A DNA stretch of 64,000 nt from JBAXTE01 sp037130365 (GTDB taxonomy: Bacteria > Bacteroidota > Bacteroidia > Bacteroidales > WCHB1-69). This document shows, piece by piece, positions 8,335 to 18,395 of this stretch. How positions within the stretch are numbered: the first letter of the stretch is position 1; each line of letters starts with the position of its first letter. Made by a program: the position numbers and the translations under genes. The stretch lies in contig JBAXTE010000022.1 in the NCBI GenBank assembly GCA_037130365.1, positions 1 through 64,000 on the forward strand. Direction: 5' to 3'. The notes under the pieces are model-generated. The model worked only from the letters and a program-made list of their open reading frames with translations. It was not told the DNA's origin and ran no database searches.

Positions 8335-9644
8335 ATATTGTAATTATGGTTGCCCAACTTATTCTAGGGCTTTCAATTTTAGTACTCCTTCACGAATTTG
8401 GTCATTACATTACTGCACGTGCTTTTGGAATAAAAGTAGAAAAATTCTACCTTTTCTTTGATGCTTGGGGTTTTAAATTATTCAAATATACCTATAAAGG
8501 CACCGAATATGGAATTGGTTGGTTGCCATTAGGTGGCTATGTTAAAATTGCCGGTATGATTGATGAATCGATGGATAAAGAGCAATTGAGTCAGCCAATG
8601 CAGCCTTGGGAATTTAGATCTAAACCAGCTTGGCAACGTTTAATTGTTATGATTGGTGGTGTGACTGTAAATTTAATTCTTGGTGTGGTTCTATTCACCA
8701 TGGTGATTATGGTTTTTGAAAAAGAATATGTCCCAATTTCGGCTATCGACAAAGGAATTTATGCTTATGAAATGGGTCGCAAAGTAGGTTTCCAAACTGG
8801 TGATAAGATTGTAGCAGTTGGGGGTAAGAAAATCGAACGCTTTAAAGATGCATCTCCAATGATGCTTGTTATGGGAGAATCTTTTCAGGTTGAACGCAAT
8901 GGTCAACTCAAAACGATTACTGTTAATGATGCGTTTTATGCTGAGTTTAAAGAGTCTAAGAGCAAACGAATTTTCGAAGCTTATTCTAACGATTGTTCTA
9001 TAGATAGTATTATTGCAATGCGACCTGCTGTAAAATCAGGTTTTAAAATTGGTGATAATCCTACAGCCATAAACGATTCTATAATAATTGACAGCTGGGG
9101 TACTTTTGAAGAAAATATTATCAAATTTGCCAATAAATCTATAAAAATCACAGTCTTACGAAATGCTGAAAAGATTGATTTAACGATTACACCCGACACT
9201 GCAGGGATAGGTGTTGCTCATAAATTGCCAATTTTCCCAAAAACGGCTTATACCTTCTCGCAAGCCATTAAGTATGGTTGGAAAGATGCTATGGATATGC
9301 TCAGTTTGAATATTAAAGGAATGGGCAAAATTTTTAAAGGGGAAGAAAAAGCAACAGAATCACTAAGCGGTCCAATTGGAATAGCTCAAATTTATGGTGG
9401 TGTTTGGGACTGGCATAAGTTCTGGTATATCACTGGATTGCTATCGTTGATTCTTGCTTTTATGAACATACTTCCAATACCAGCGCTTGATGGTGGTCAC
9501 GTTATCTTCTTAATAATTGAAGCAATTACAGGCAAAACCTTCTCCGATAAATTTATGGAACGTGTGCAAATGGTTGGAATGGTGCTGATTATGGGTTTGA
9601 TGATTTTTGCCTTTGGGGTTGATATTTTCAAACTTTTCAGATAA
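8331..9644 (+). CDS. rseP: RIP metalloprotease RseP (site-2 protease)
   Basis: An intramembrane zinc metalloprotease that cleaves anti-sigma factors and remnant signal peptides within the membrane. Visible: HEFGH (residues 21-25) in the first membrane segment, further membrane segments around residue 105-125 and at the C-terminus, a central PDZ region split by an insertion, and the second-site motif in MNILPIPALDGGH near the end. At 437 residues the length matches the Bacteroidota form. The ATG overlaps the dxr stop, indicating translational coupling. Confidence 0.95.
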   Translation: MNIVIMVAQLILGLSILVLLHEFGHYITARAFGIKVEKFYLFFDAWGFKLFKYTYKGTEYGIGWLPLGGYVKIAGMIDESMDKEQLSQPMQPWEFRSKPAWQRLIVMIGGVTVNLILGVVLFTMVIMVFEKEYVPISAIDKGIYAYEMGRKVGFQTGDKIVAVGGKKIERFKDASPMMLVMGESFQVERNGQLKTITVNDAFYAEFKESKSKRIFEAYSNDCSIDSIIAMRPAVKSGFKIGDNPTAINDSIIIDSWGTFEENIIKFANKSIKITVLRNAEKIDLTITPDTAGIGVAHKLPIFPKTAYTFSQAIKYGWKDAMDMLSLNIKGMGKIFKGEEKATESLSGPIGIAQIYGGVWDWHKFWYITGLLSLILAFMNILPIPALDGGHVIFLIIEAITGKTFSDKFMERVQMVGMVLIMGLMIFAFGVDIFKLFR

Positions 9645-9800
9645 ATTCACTCCGAAAAATCAATTTGCCCCGAATTCCTATAGCAATCGGAAGATTGACG
9701 ATACTTAATTAAAATACTGATATTCAACGTTTAATCCTTGAGCTACCGGGAAAGAAATCGTTGAATATCAATATAATACACTTTTCGAAGTGGACTCTTA

Positions 9801-9927
9801 TACCAATACTTATTTCAAAATAGTCCAATGGCTATTTGAAATTTAGTATGGTTTAATGCTCGATGCTAATATGAACTATTGATTGTTTATTGAGTTATTG
9901 GACTAATTCATATTAGCATACGGTATT
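9801..9927. repeat. Dispersed structured repeat, copy 2
   Basis: It begins TACCAATAC and ends CGGTATT like copy 1 at 4301. Internal inverted repeats are ATTTCAAAATAG / CTATTTGAAAT and ATGCTAATATGAA / TTCATATTAGCAT, so the whole element can fold on itself. About 27 bases shorter than copy 1. Confidence 0.65.
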
Positions 9928-11147
9928 AAATAAGTTTTCGGTATAACACACATTCTGCTCTCGATTAGATCTAGACAGCCTGTTTTTTCAACTGAAAATG
10001 ATTTCTTTTTTCAAATTGAGCACTTCGCATTATTTATACCTCTTCAGTTATATTGATTTTGGGTAAAATTAGAAGATGATTTGGGTCACCTTAAAAAGTA
10101 GGGGGAGAAGACCCTTTGAAAAATGAAAACAACTTTTTCCAAACTCTAAAAATTCTTTGTTTATCTACTTCGTTTGTTCATTTGGAAAACAATAAAAAAA
10201 CCGTTTGTCGCCTAACTTTTTGTCTTGAAACAAAAAGTTACAAAAAATTCAAGACTTCACCAAAAAAGCTAAAAATCAACCATTTATATTGAGCGGGGCA
10301 AGTTAGATGCATTTTTCCAGTAATAAAATTCATTCGACGGATTATTCGGCTTGATATTTATTTGCGTTGCAGCACCCGCCTCGCCTTAAGCATATAAATG
10401 ATTGATTTTCTTTACGCTTTTTTGATGAGGTCGATTCCAAGGCTACCGCGGTGATTTTTAAAATCCGAGAGTTGCTTTGTAAGAATTGAGGAATGATATT
10501 CTTTGCTAGTCTATTCATGTGAGGGCTGAACCGCCTTGAGTAAAAGAGCATAAAGAAATGTTATTATGATAAATATTTAGAATGGAAAAGATATTTCTAT
10601 AAACAATTATTTTATGTTTTTAGGACCGACGGAGCGTAGTTATAAAAAGCAATAAGGAATACAAAATAATTAGCAATACAGCAGTGGCGTTTACGTCCAA
10701 ATTTAAAGCATTACACAAAGCAATCAATCCATGAAAAAATAAATAAGCTTTTAATTTGCCTACGCTGCTAAAGTATTGCTTTTATTTTGAAATCTTTGAA
10801 AAAAGGTTTACATACGCTCCATCTTGATTTTTGTATACTTTTTATCAAGAAAAAGTATGAATGAGGAGTCTTAAATTCATGTGCATTTCAGGAAGAATTC
10901 ATCGATTTTAGCAGAACTAGTTCTTTTTTAGCCCTTTTGCGACAGCGGCGGCATTTTTTGCCACGCTTTTAGCGTGATGCCTCCCGCAAGGCGGGAGCAT
11001 TAGGACATGTAAAAGAGAAAATATTTGACTAATACTTTATTATGGCAATCTTATACATCATAAACCCTTTCAAAATCTTTATTTATTTGTAATTACAATT
11101 ATTTTTTGTAATTTTATTCATCATTAATAATTGCAAATAATTAAGAT
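9928..11147. other. Long gene-free, repeat-rich spacer
   Basis: About 1.2 kb between rseP and the next gene with no credible open frame (a 69-codon minus-strand frame at 10342-10551 lacks any protein-like pattern). It contains two palindromes of the ACTTTTTGT...ACAAAAAGT family and CG-richer patches such as the CCTCCCGCAAGGCGGGAG palindrome near 10980, all typical of noncoding Bacteroidota repeats. Confidence 0.6.
10213..10240. repeat. REP-like palindrome, TAACTTTTTGT arms
   Basis: Perfect 11-base arms TAACTTTTTGT (10213-10223) and ACAAAAAGTTA (10230-10240). Related copies occur at 10835-10858 (ATACTTTTT/AAAAAGTAT) and 14389-14419 (CTTACTTTTTGT/ACAAAAAGTAAG). Confidence 0.75.
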
Positions 11148-12017
11148 ATGAAAAAAGCATACATTCTCTTATTCCTTTTATTTCTTATTGTATCGGTAAA
11201 AGCTGGATTTGACCCATCTGCTAGAGGTGGACGAGCTGCGGGTCTTGCTTATGGCTCCGCAACTTCAACTGATTTTTGGAGTGTGTTTAATAACCAAGCA
11301 GCTATGTCGTGGGATGCAAAATTTGGCGCTGGTGTGTTTTTTGAAAACAGATATTTTGTAAAAGAAATGAGTACTCGAGGCATAGGGTTAACCTTGCCAG
11401 CTTCAAAAAGTGATGCTTTTGGATTGTCATTTTCACAATATGGATATTCCGCGTATAACGAAACCAAAGTTGGATTATCTTATTCAAAATCATTTGCTAA
11501 TAAAGTTGCAGCTGGATTACAATTCGACTATTTAAAAACCGCATCGAATAACGAAGGCGGTTCTAAAGGCGTATTTACTTTTGAATTTGGGATACAGTCA
11601 AAAATCAATAAAAAACTTATGATTGGTTTTTATGCCTTTAATCCAATTCACTCCATTTTGAGCGACTATAATGGCTATTCTGAATATGTTCCGGTGGTGC
11701 TGAGGTTTGGTCTTTCGTATCGATTTTCTGATAAATTCTTACTACAAGTAGAAACTGAAAAAGACTTGCATTTCGATCCAATTATTAGAGTTGGTGGTGA
11801 ATATCAACTGAATGAAAAGTTTTTTGTTAGAGGTGGTTTGTCCACAGGTGTTGTTCAATATTCCATTGGTTTTGGTACTAAGTGGAATGGATTTAGTTTT
11901 GATATTGCTTCATCATATCATCAAATACTAGGTGTAACACCTTTGATATCATTGCATTATGATTTTTCAAATATTTTTCATAAAAAATCAGTTCCCTCAT
12001 TAGAACCTAAAGTATAA
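11148..12017 (+). CDS. PorV/PorQ-like outer-membrane beta-barrel protein
   Basis: A 289-residue protein with a signal peptide (KKAYILLFLLFLIVSVKA) followed directly by GFDPSARGGRAAGLAYGSAT...NNQAAMS, the N-terminal pattern of PorV/PorQ and related FadL-like barrels of Bacteroidota (an alpha segment with an xNPA/xNQAA-type turn before the strands). The rest alternates hydrophobic/aromatic strands ending in an F (HYDFSNIF). Family members act at the outer membrane, some as type IX secretion accessory proteins; the specific role here is not shown. Its TAA stop overlaps the ATG of the next gene by one base, suggesting an operon. Confidence 0.75.
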   Translation: MKKAYILLFLLFLIVSVKAGFDPSARGGRAAGLAYGSATSTDFWSVFNNQAAMSWDAKFGAGVFFENRYFVKEMSTRGIGLTLPASKSDAFGLSFSQYGYSAYNETKVGLSYSKSFANKVAAGLQFDYLKTASNNEGGSKGVFTFEFGIQSKINKKLMIGFYAFNPIHSILSDYNGYSEYVPVVLRFGLSYRFSDKFLLQVETEKDLHFDPIIRVGGEYQLNEKFFVRGGLSTGVVQYSIGFGTKWNGFSFDIASSYHQILGVTPLISLHYDFSNIFHKKSVPSLEPKV

Positions 12018-14176
12018 TGGAAATAAATCTAGTTTTTTATAAAAAGAGATTATACTCTGAGAATATGCGAAATAAAATTCATTTAACGATGTTCAAATCA
12101 ATATCGTGGTTGATAGCAGTTGTATTTATTTTTATTTCTGCCCCACTTTATTCTCAGGTAAGTGATACCATTCAAATAGATCAACAGACGGAACAAATTA
12201 TTGAAAATATTTCTGAAACTAACGATGGTGCAGATATCGACTACTCCGAAATTACCGAGGAGCTGGCTTTCTACCTAGAAAATCCAATAAACTTAAATGC
12301 TGCAGATCCTGATGTACTTAAGCGTGTATTATTACTCAATGATTTTCAAATTTATAAACTAAAAGCTTATATCTCATTAGCTGGGGAGTTAGCAACATTA
12401 TATGAACTCAATAATATTGAAGGTTTTGATTTGGAGACCATCTTCAGGATGATGCCTTATGTTTCGGTAAAACCATCTATAAGTGCTTATCATATTAATT
12501 TTAAAGATGTTCTAAAGTATGGTCGTAACCAATTGTTTTTGAGATACGTTCAGGTGTTAGAAGAGCAAAAAGGGTATTCCCCTGCATCTGATTCGTTGAT
12601 GAATGTGAATCCAAATGCTCGTTATTTGGGTGGTCCTCAAAAAATTTATGCCAAATACGCATTCAATTATCGCAATAAGATTCGTTTTGGAATCACTGCA
12701 GAAAAAGATCCGGGTGAAGAATTCTTTGCAGGCACTCAAAAAAATGGATTTGATTTCTATTCTGCCCACCTTTTTATTAAAGATTTTGGAATATTTAAAG
12801 CCATTGCTATTGGCGATTATCATCTTCAATTTGGGCAAGGTTTAGCATTATGGACTGGTTTAGGAACAGGAAAATCATCTAATACATCGAGTTTGCAAAA
12901 AAATCCAATCGGTGTAAAACCATTCACCTCTGCCGACGAAAACAACTTTATGCGCGGTGTTGCTACAACAATTGGGTATAAGAAATTACGTCTTTCTTTG
13001 TTTTATTCGATTATGAATAAGGATGCGAATTTAGGTGACACACTTACTGCAGAAGAAAATTTTATCACTTCGATTCAAATTACAGGATTTCATCGCACCC
13101 CAGGCGAATTGGCCGATAAACATGCGTTAAAAGAAGAACTATACGGTGCTCATCTCGATTACAAAACAGAGAACTTTAAACTAGGTGGAACTTTTGTTCG
13201 CTCATCATATAACTTAGACTTATCTAAGGATTTGGTTGCGTATAATCAATATGAGTTTGTGGGAAAACATAACCAGAATGTGAGTTTAGATTATAGTTTG
13301 TTGTATCATTCCACATCTGTTTTTGGCGAAGTAGCCATGAGCGAAAATGGGGGAATGGCAGCAATTACTGGAATTTCACTTCGTCCTGATCCATTGATGA
13401 ATTTATCACTGGTTCATAGGTATTACCAACGAGATTATCAAGGAATTAGAGCTGCTGCTTTTGGCGAAAGTTCTAAAAATGCCAACGAGCATGCACTTTA
13501 TTTAGGAACAAATATAATTTTAAATTCACGAGTTACCATTGATGCTTATACTGATGTGTTTACTTTCCCATGGTTAAAGTATAGGGTAGATGCGCCTTCA
13601 TCTGGAACAGAATATATGGTTCAGGTCAACTATACTCCAACGCGTACCACGCAAATGTATGTGAGATACCGCCAAACCGATAAAGTCATAAATTTAACCG
13701 ATGATATTTTATTAAATAGGGTAGTAGGGACTCAAAAAAGTTCGTTTAGATACCATATTTCTTACAAACCTTTGAGAAATTTGTCCATGAAAAACCGTTT
13801 AGAAATTGCCACTTTTAAAACTGGAACAAACGGTGTTGATTTTGGATATTTGGCATATCAGGATGCAAGTTATGCTTTCTCGAAAATTCCATTTACACTT
13901 TCAGGACGATTTGCCGTATTTAATACCGATTCGTACGATGCTCGTTTATATGCTTTTGAAGGCGATGTTTTATATGCATACTCAATTCCTGCATATTACT
14001 ATCAGGGCACTCGTGCATACTTATTGTTGAAGTATTCTATTTTTAAAAATCTCGATTTTTGGTTTCGAATTTCCCAAACATGGTATTCCGATAAAGATGT
14101 TATCAGTTCTGGCTTAGAAGAAATTCTTGGAAAAACAAAAACCGATATTCATGCTCAAATTCGGTTGAAGTTTTAA
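12017..14176 (+). CDS. Helix-hairpin-helix and outer-membrane beta-barrel protein
   Basis: A secreted protein conserved in Bacteroidota. After a signal peptide (SWLIAVVFIFISAPLYSQ) it has an acidic linker, then a ComEA/PulK-like helix-hairpin-helix region (NPINLNAADPDVLKRVLLL, then LYELNNIEGFDLETI), then a long barrel-like C-terminal part rich in alternating aromatic residues, ending IRLKF. The ATG at 12017 overlaps the previous stop, but the signal peptide only begins 24 residues later; starts at 12065 (MRNKIHL) or 12089 (MFKSISW) are equally or more likely. The HhH in an exported protein is odd because such domains normally bind DNA; a role in DNA uptake or simply a structural role are both open. 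Confidence 0.75.
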   Translation: MEINLVFYKKRLYSENMRNKIHLTMFKSISWLIAVVFIFISAPLYSQVSDTIQIDQQTEQIIENISETNDGADIDYSEITEELAFYLENPINLNAADPDVLKRVLLLNDFQIYKLKAYISLAGELATLYELNNIEGFDLETIFRMMPYVSVKPSISAYHINFKDVLKYGRNQLFLRYVQVLEEQKGYSPASDSLMNVNPNARYLGGPQKIYAKYAFNYRNKIRFGITAEKDPGEEFFAGTQKNGFDFYSAHLFIKDFGIFKAIAIGDYHLQFGQGLALWTGLGTGKSSNTSSLQKNPIGVKPFTSADENNFMRGVATTIGYKKLRLSLFYSIMNKDANLGDTLTAEENFITSIQITGFHRTPGELADKHALKEELYGAHLDYKTENFKLGGTFVRSSYNLDLSKDLVAYNQYEFVGKHNQNVSLDYSLLYHSTSVFGEVAMSENGGMAAITGISLRPDPLMNLSLVHRYYQRDYQGIRAAAFGESSKNANEHALYLGTNIILNSRVTIDAYTDVFTFPWLKYRVDAPSSGTEYMVQVNYTPTRTTQMYVRYRQTDKVINLTDDILLNRVVGTQKSSFRYHISYKPLRNLSMKNRLEIATFKTGTNGVDFGYLAYQDASYAFSKIPFTLSGRFAVFNTDSYDARLYAFEGDVLYAYSIPAYYYQGTRAYLLLKYSIFKNLDFWFRISQTWYSDKDVISSGLEEILGKTKTDIHAQIRLKF

Positions 14177-14251
14177 ATCTGTTTTTAATTTGAATCAATT
14201 AATTAGAATCATTGTTGTCCGAAATAAATTATCATATCATTTTTAAATAAC

Positions 14252-14707
14252 TAGGGCTTGCTGAAAAACTTTCAAACAACTTATTATCAACACCATATAT
14301 GACATCTATTCAGAATCAAGTGCAAGATATTTTTGAAGTTTATTAAATAAACCTTGCACCTTGTGTTCTAAAATCATTTTTTTATCGCCTTACTTTTTGT
14401 CATTGCCACAAAAAGTAAGCAAAAAAGGCTAGGCGAAGCGATGCTCCACGCGCCCTGCCATAAGACTAACAAAACTAATTCGGAGTAGTGTGGCGCTCTG
14501 GCGCCACAAACGTAAACGCCTCCGAAAGTTTTGTAAGTCTTACGTCATTCCCTCCCTGTCTGGCACCGCCGCTTCGCCCATGGCATCCCACGATTTTAGA
14601 AGAAGTAGAGATGTTTTAGTTACTTCAATGCTTCGTTGATGCTAATTGGTAACTTTTGAGTTTTTCAGCAAGACAATAATGGCACTTGAGTTTTTCAGCA
14701 GACCCTA
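14252..14707. mobile_element. MITE-like element with imperfect terminal inverted repeats, no transposase
   Basis: The left end TAGGGCTTGCTGAAAAACTT (from 14252) is the near-complement of the right end GAGTTTTTCAGCAGACCCTA (to 14707). The right end is duplicated: GAGTTTTTCAGCA also occurs at about 14658. Inside is a palindrome CTTACTTTTTGT/ACAAAAAGTAAG (14389-14419) and GC-rich sequence unlike the flanks, with no open frame for a transposase. The ends resemble those of DDE insertion sequences; the family is not identified. Confidence 0.6.
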
Positions 14708-14773
14708 ACTAAATATCAGTGTATTATAATTTATTTATTGAGATATAGCTTGCTTTGGAAAACACTAATATTC

Positions 14774-14830
14774 TTGATTTTCCGCAATTTTTTGCCTCGG
14801 TACTAAAGGATGTAAATTGCTGAAAATCAA
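14774..14830. repeat. Inverted repeat, 17-base arms
   Basis: TTGATTTTCCGCAATTT (14774-14790) pairs with AAATTGCTGAAAATCAA (14814-14830) at 16 of 17 positions. A second small palindrome CCGCCAGTTGGCGG follows at about 14836. It lies downstream of the minus-strand TonB receptor gene and may serve as its terminator or be a dispersed repeat. Confidence 0.65.
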
Positions 14831-14957
14831 TTCATCCGCCAGTTGGCGGATTGAGGCGAAAATAGATTGAAGCAATTTACTAAATAAGCAATATTATTGA
14901 TTTTATCGGACAATACTGAATTAGAATATTGTACTCCAATTCATTCCAATTTTACAA

Positions 14958-17282
14958 TTAAAACACCCAATTAATCCCAATACTTGGCATAAATGGTAAT
15001 TGGTTTACGCGTTGTTTGGTGGTGCGGTCGAAATAAAAGATGTTTGGGCGATTATAGATGTTAGTAGCACCTAAGTTTATTTCTAAAATACTCCGTTCGG
15101 TAAAGTTGTATTTGTATTTTAAATTGATGTCCATTCGATGAAAATCAGGTAATCTGCCTCCGTTTGTATCTTCGTATAACCAACCAAATGTTTCGTTAGA
15201 TTGGGTGTAATTTCCGCCGATATTGGTTCCAAAATTTTGTGTAGGATAATTTCCCAATGTCCTCGAAAAAGCAAATCCAGTCCCATAATTCCAGCGTACA
15301 TCAAATTGCCACTGATCTAATCCTCCAAACCGATAAGAAACAAGCATATTGATATTATGTCTACGATCGAAATGGGTTGGATACTGAATAATTCCATCGT
15401 TTCTGTCTACCCAACCTAATGAATATACAAACCAGAAATATACTTTTTCAAGTTCGTATTTTGCTGTAAAATCAGCTCCTTTAGCCATACCAGATTCCCA
15501 AATAAAATCTTCTCTTAAAATTGCTGGTTTGCTGCTGTTGGCTTCATTATCTTCATATATTTTTCGCTGATTTAGTTCAGTAAGTTGAGAGAAATTTTTA
15601 ATATAACCTTCAAAATTTAGGGTAAGATTTTTTACCACATCCCACTCCATTCCAAGAACTACATGCTGAGATTTTTGAATAAGATCGGAAACGGCCGTGC
15701 CATCAAATCTTTTATCTGGCAATTGATCACTTCCCGATAAAAATCCGTAAAAAAGATTCACCACATCTCTTTCGGAGGATGCGCTGATTAGGTTTTGAGA
15801 ATAGATTCCAGATGCTAATTTAAAACGAATTTTATCGTTAAGATTAAATTTCATCGAAAATCTAGGTTCGAAAGATATATCGCTCAACGAAGCGTAAAAA
15901 TGTCCTCTAAAACTAGGTTCCAGAATAAATTTCCCATAGATTCCTTTATATTTAACATAACCAGCCATTTCTGTGGTGTTTTCTTGTTGCTGGATAATTA
16001 AATGCGAACTGTTTTGAAATTGGTAATTGGTTTGAAATCCAAGCATTTCGAAGCCGTATTTAATATTGTTTTTTCCCAATATGTAGTTGAATCCAAGTCC
16101 AATATTAAATCCATTGATATCACTACTTCGAGGTAATCCATCATGATTATCCAATACAATTCGATATTTTGAATAAGCAACAGAGCCATCCATAATTACT
16201 GGTGTAGATCCAGGAATTAGCGAGAAGTTCATCCCACCACCAGATGATGTCCAATTAAAATCGGCTATACTTTTATATTTTACATTATCATTGAAATTGA
16301 ATCCAAAAAAGTTTATTTTGCTACCATTAGCGCTGTTCATTGATATTTTTCCATAGAAATCGTTGTAATTAAAAGGTAATCCAGCCGTGTCGATGTACTG
16401 ATATAATAATTTTGAACTTTCTGATAAATATGAATTTTTTGCTGAAAAAATGTATGAAATACTAGAGCCAGTGGCCTCATTGTATTTTACAAGTGGTCCC
16501 TCAATCAATAATTTAGCCCCAAAAGTATTTACATCGACTTTTCCTGAAACTCGTTTTTTGTTTCCTTCTCGGGTTTTAACATCCATAATTGAAGAAATTC
16601 TGCCACCATATTCAGCTCCAAATCCCCCAGAATATACATCCGCAGATTTCATGATGTCGGTATCAAAAACCGAAAATAGACCAATAGAATGAAATGGATT
16701 GTAAATAACCATTCCATCTAAAAGCACTTTATTTTGAATTGGAGATCCTCCTCTAATATATAATTGACCACCTTGGTCTCCGGTAAATATTACTCCAGGA
16801 AGTATTTGTAGATATTGAGCTAAATCAGGGGTGCCGCCAATGGTGGGCATTTGCTTAATTTGTTTTGGGGTAACATAAGCAACTGAAGTACGAGTTTCGT
16901 TTTGCGATCTTTCGCGCTCTGCTGTAAGACTAAATTGCGTTAATGTAAAAGCAGCTTTAGTAATTATTATTTTTTTTGTAACCACTTCTCCAGCTTTAAC
17001 AGAAACAACCATAGCCAAGGAATCGTATCCCATCGATTTCATCATTAAAGTATAAGTTCCAGGTGGGATTTTATTGATTGCAAAGTTCCCATTTCCATCG
17101 CTTGTACTTCCTAAACTTGTTCCTTTTAAAAACACGTTTGTAAATGGAACTGCTTCGCCACTTTCTTTTTCGATAATAATACCTTTAATAATAGCATTTT
17201 GCCCAAGTAATTGTCCAAAGATAAGTACAAACCCTAAAGTTATCCATAGACGGTAAATCGTTTTCCCCATGATGTATTCCAA
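14958..17282 (-). CDS. TonB-dependent receptor with carboxypeptidase-regulatory-like domain
   Basis: A 774-residue outer-membrane transporter. Order: signal peptide (LWITLGFVLIFGQLLGQ), a CarboxypepD_reg-like Ig fold (IIKGIIIEKESGEAVPFTNVFLKGTSLGSTSDGNGNF, about residues 28-110), a plug domain (MPTIGGTPDLAQYLQILPGV, IRGGSPIQNKVLLDGMVIYNP), and a barrel ending INWVF. The substrate is unknown: no SusD partner or other transport gene is next to it, so it is probably not a polysaccharide locus. The plug/TonB region and length are normal for a smaller Bacteroidota receptor. MGKTIYRL at 17270 is an alternative start. Confidence 0.9.
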   Translation of the reverse strand: MEYIMGKTIYRLWITLGFVLIFGQLLGQNAIIKGIIIEKESGEAVPFTNVFLKGTSLGSTSDGNGNFAINKIPPGTYTLMMKSMGYDSLAMVVSVKAGEVVTKKIIITKAAFTLTQFSLTAERERSQNETRTSVAYVTPKQIKQMPTIGGTPDLAQYLQILPGVIFTGDQGGQLYIRGGSPIQNKVLLDGMVIYNPFHSIGLFSVFDTDIMKSADVYSGGFGAEYGGRISSIMDVKTREGNKKRVSGKVDVNTFGAKLLIEGPLVKYNEATGSSISYIFSAKNSYLSESSKLLYQYIDTAGLPFNYNDFYGKISMNSANGSKINFFGFNFNDNVKYKSIADFNWTSSGGGMNFSLIPGSTPVIMDGSVAYSKYRIVLDNHDGLPRSSDINGFNIGLGFNYILGKNNIKYGFEMLGFQTNYQFQNSSHLIIQQQENTTEMAGYVKYKGIYGKFILEPSFRGHFYASLSDISFEPRFSMKFNLNDKIRFKLASGIYSQNLISASSERDVVNLFYGFLSGSDQLPDKRFDGTAVSDLIQKSQHVVLGMEWDVVKNLTLNFEGYIKNFSQLTELNQRKIYEDNEANSSKPAILREDFIWESGMAKGADFTAKYELEKVYFWFVYSLGWVDRNDGIIQYPTHFDRRHNINMLVSYRFGGLDQWQFDVRWNYGTGFAFSRTLGNYPTQNFGTNIGGNYTQSNETFGWLYEDTNGGRLPDFHRMDINLKYKYNFTERSILEINLGATNIYNRPNIFYFDRTTKQRVNQLPFMPSIGINWVF

Positions 17283-17349
17283 ATTTTCAATATTCTATTA
17301 ACAGATTCCAAAAGTATTAAAAAAAATCAAATATATTTCAATTTTTAAT

Positions 17350-18363
17350 TTATGCGTAAGCGATTTTGATAATTAGCTCCTTTAGTAATTGATCGCCCGA
17401 AATTTGATCTGCTTCAACTCCTTTAGATTTTAAATCATATTCTCGAAGAATAGATATAACCTTTATCGTTTTCAAAATTGGATAATTGTTAGCAGCTGTA
17501 AGATAATCTTGCACAAAGCTAGGACTAACGCCAACTTCTTTAGCAATATTCTCTCTTGTTTTTGCTTCTAAGCTATGTAAGATCATGATTTTGTTAAAAA
17601 AAGAGAACAGAATTGGGATCACTTTTGCTGGCGGATTTTCTTTTAAATTTTGACCAAAATAATCTATGATTTTAAAAGAAACTGCGTGGTTTTTATTTCC
17701 AAGCGATTTGTATAGCTCGAAGAGGTTATAATCTTTGCTAATACCAATGTTTTTTTCAATGTTGTCGGGTGTGATTTCGTCCCCTTTTTCGGTAAGAATG
17801 AAGAGTTTTGTTAACTCATTGGTTTGTCGTGATAAATTATTTCCAACATATTCTGAAAGCATTAATGCGCCTTTTTCTCCCATTCTATAACCGCTCTCTT
17901 TTACAAAAGCCTGAATCCAACTTGGAACCTGATTGTCGTAAATTTTAGCAGATTCAAATAGTATTCCAACGGATTGAATTGTTTTTGCAATTTTTTTGCG
18001 ACTGTCGAGTTTCTTGTATTTGTGACAAAAAACAAGAATAGTGCTTTTTACAGGGTTTTCTAAATAGGTTGCCAATAACTCTAAAAATACTTCCGTGGGC
18101 TTAATGTCTTGAGCTTCTTTAACTACAATTACCTGATAATTAGACATCATTGGGAATCCTTTTGCTAAAGCAAACAACTCATTTGATTTAACATCTCTGC
18201 CATAAAGAACGGTTTGATTAAAATCACGTTCTGATGGATCGATGGCATGCTCTTCTATATAGTCAGAAATTACATCGATATAATACGGTTCTTCACCATG
18301 AAGAAAATAGATGGGTTGAAGAATCTTTTTATCAATTTGATTTAGAATTTCTTTATAGGTCAT
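17350..18363 (-). CDS. holA: DNA polymerase III subunit delta
   Basis: The clamp-loader delta subunit, which opens the beta sliding clamp during replication. Visible: the N-terminal PIYFLHGEEPYYIDVISDYIEE segment (ordinary HolA start), RDFNQTVLYG, FPMMSNYQVIVVKEAQ, the STILVFCHKYKKLDSRKK segment, and helical domains II/III with the SRQTNELTKL and DYNLFELYKSLGNK stretches. At 337 residues it is full length. It is 32 bases downstream of the AMP nucleosidase gene on the same strand. Confidence 0.92.
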   Translation of the reverse strand: MTYKEILNQIDKKILQPIYFLHGEEPYYIDVISDYIEEHAIDPSERDFNQTVLYGRDVKSNELFALAKGFPMMSNYQVIVVKEAQDIKPTEVFLELLATYLENPVKSTILVFCHKYKKLDSRKKIAKTIQSVGILFESAKIYDNQVPSWIQAFVKESGYRMGEKGALMLSEYVGNNLSRQTNELTKLFILTEKGDEITPDNIEKNIGISKDYNLFELYKSLGNKNHAVSFKIIDYFGQNLKENPPAKVIPILFSFFNKIMILHSLEAKTRENIAKEVGVSPSFVQDYLTAANNYPILKTIKVISILREYDLKSKGVEADQISGDQLLKELIIKIAYA

Positions 18364-18395
18364 AGTTGAAAATATATTGGCTTTTATTCGTGGAA

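Noticed and set aside
10342..10551. A 69-codon minus-strand frame in the rseP downstream spacer
   Set aside because: No protein-like composition; overlaps repeat-rich DNA.
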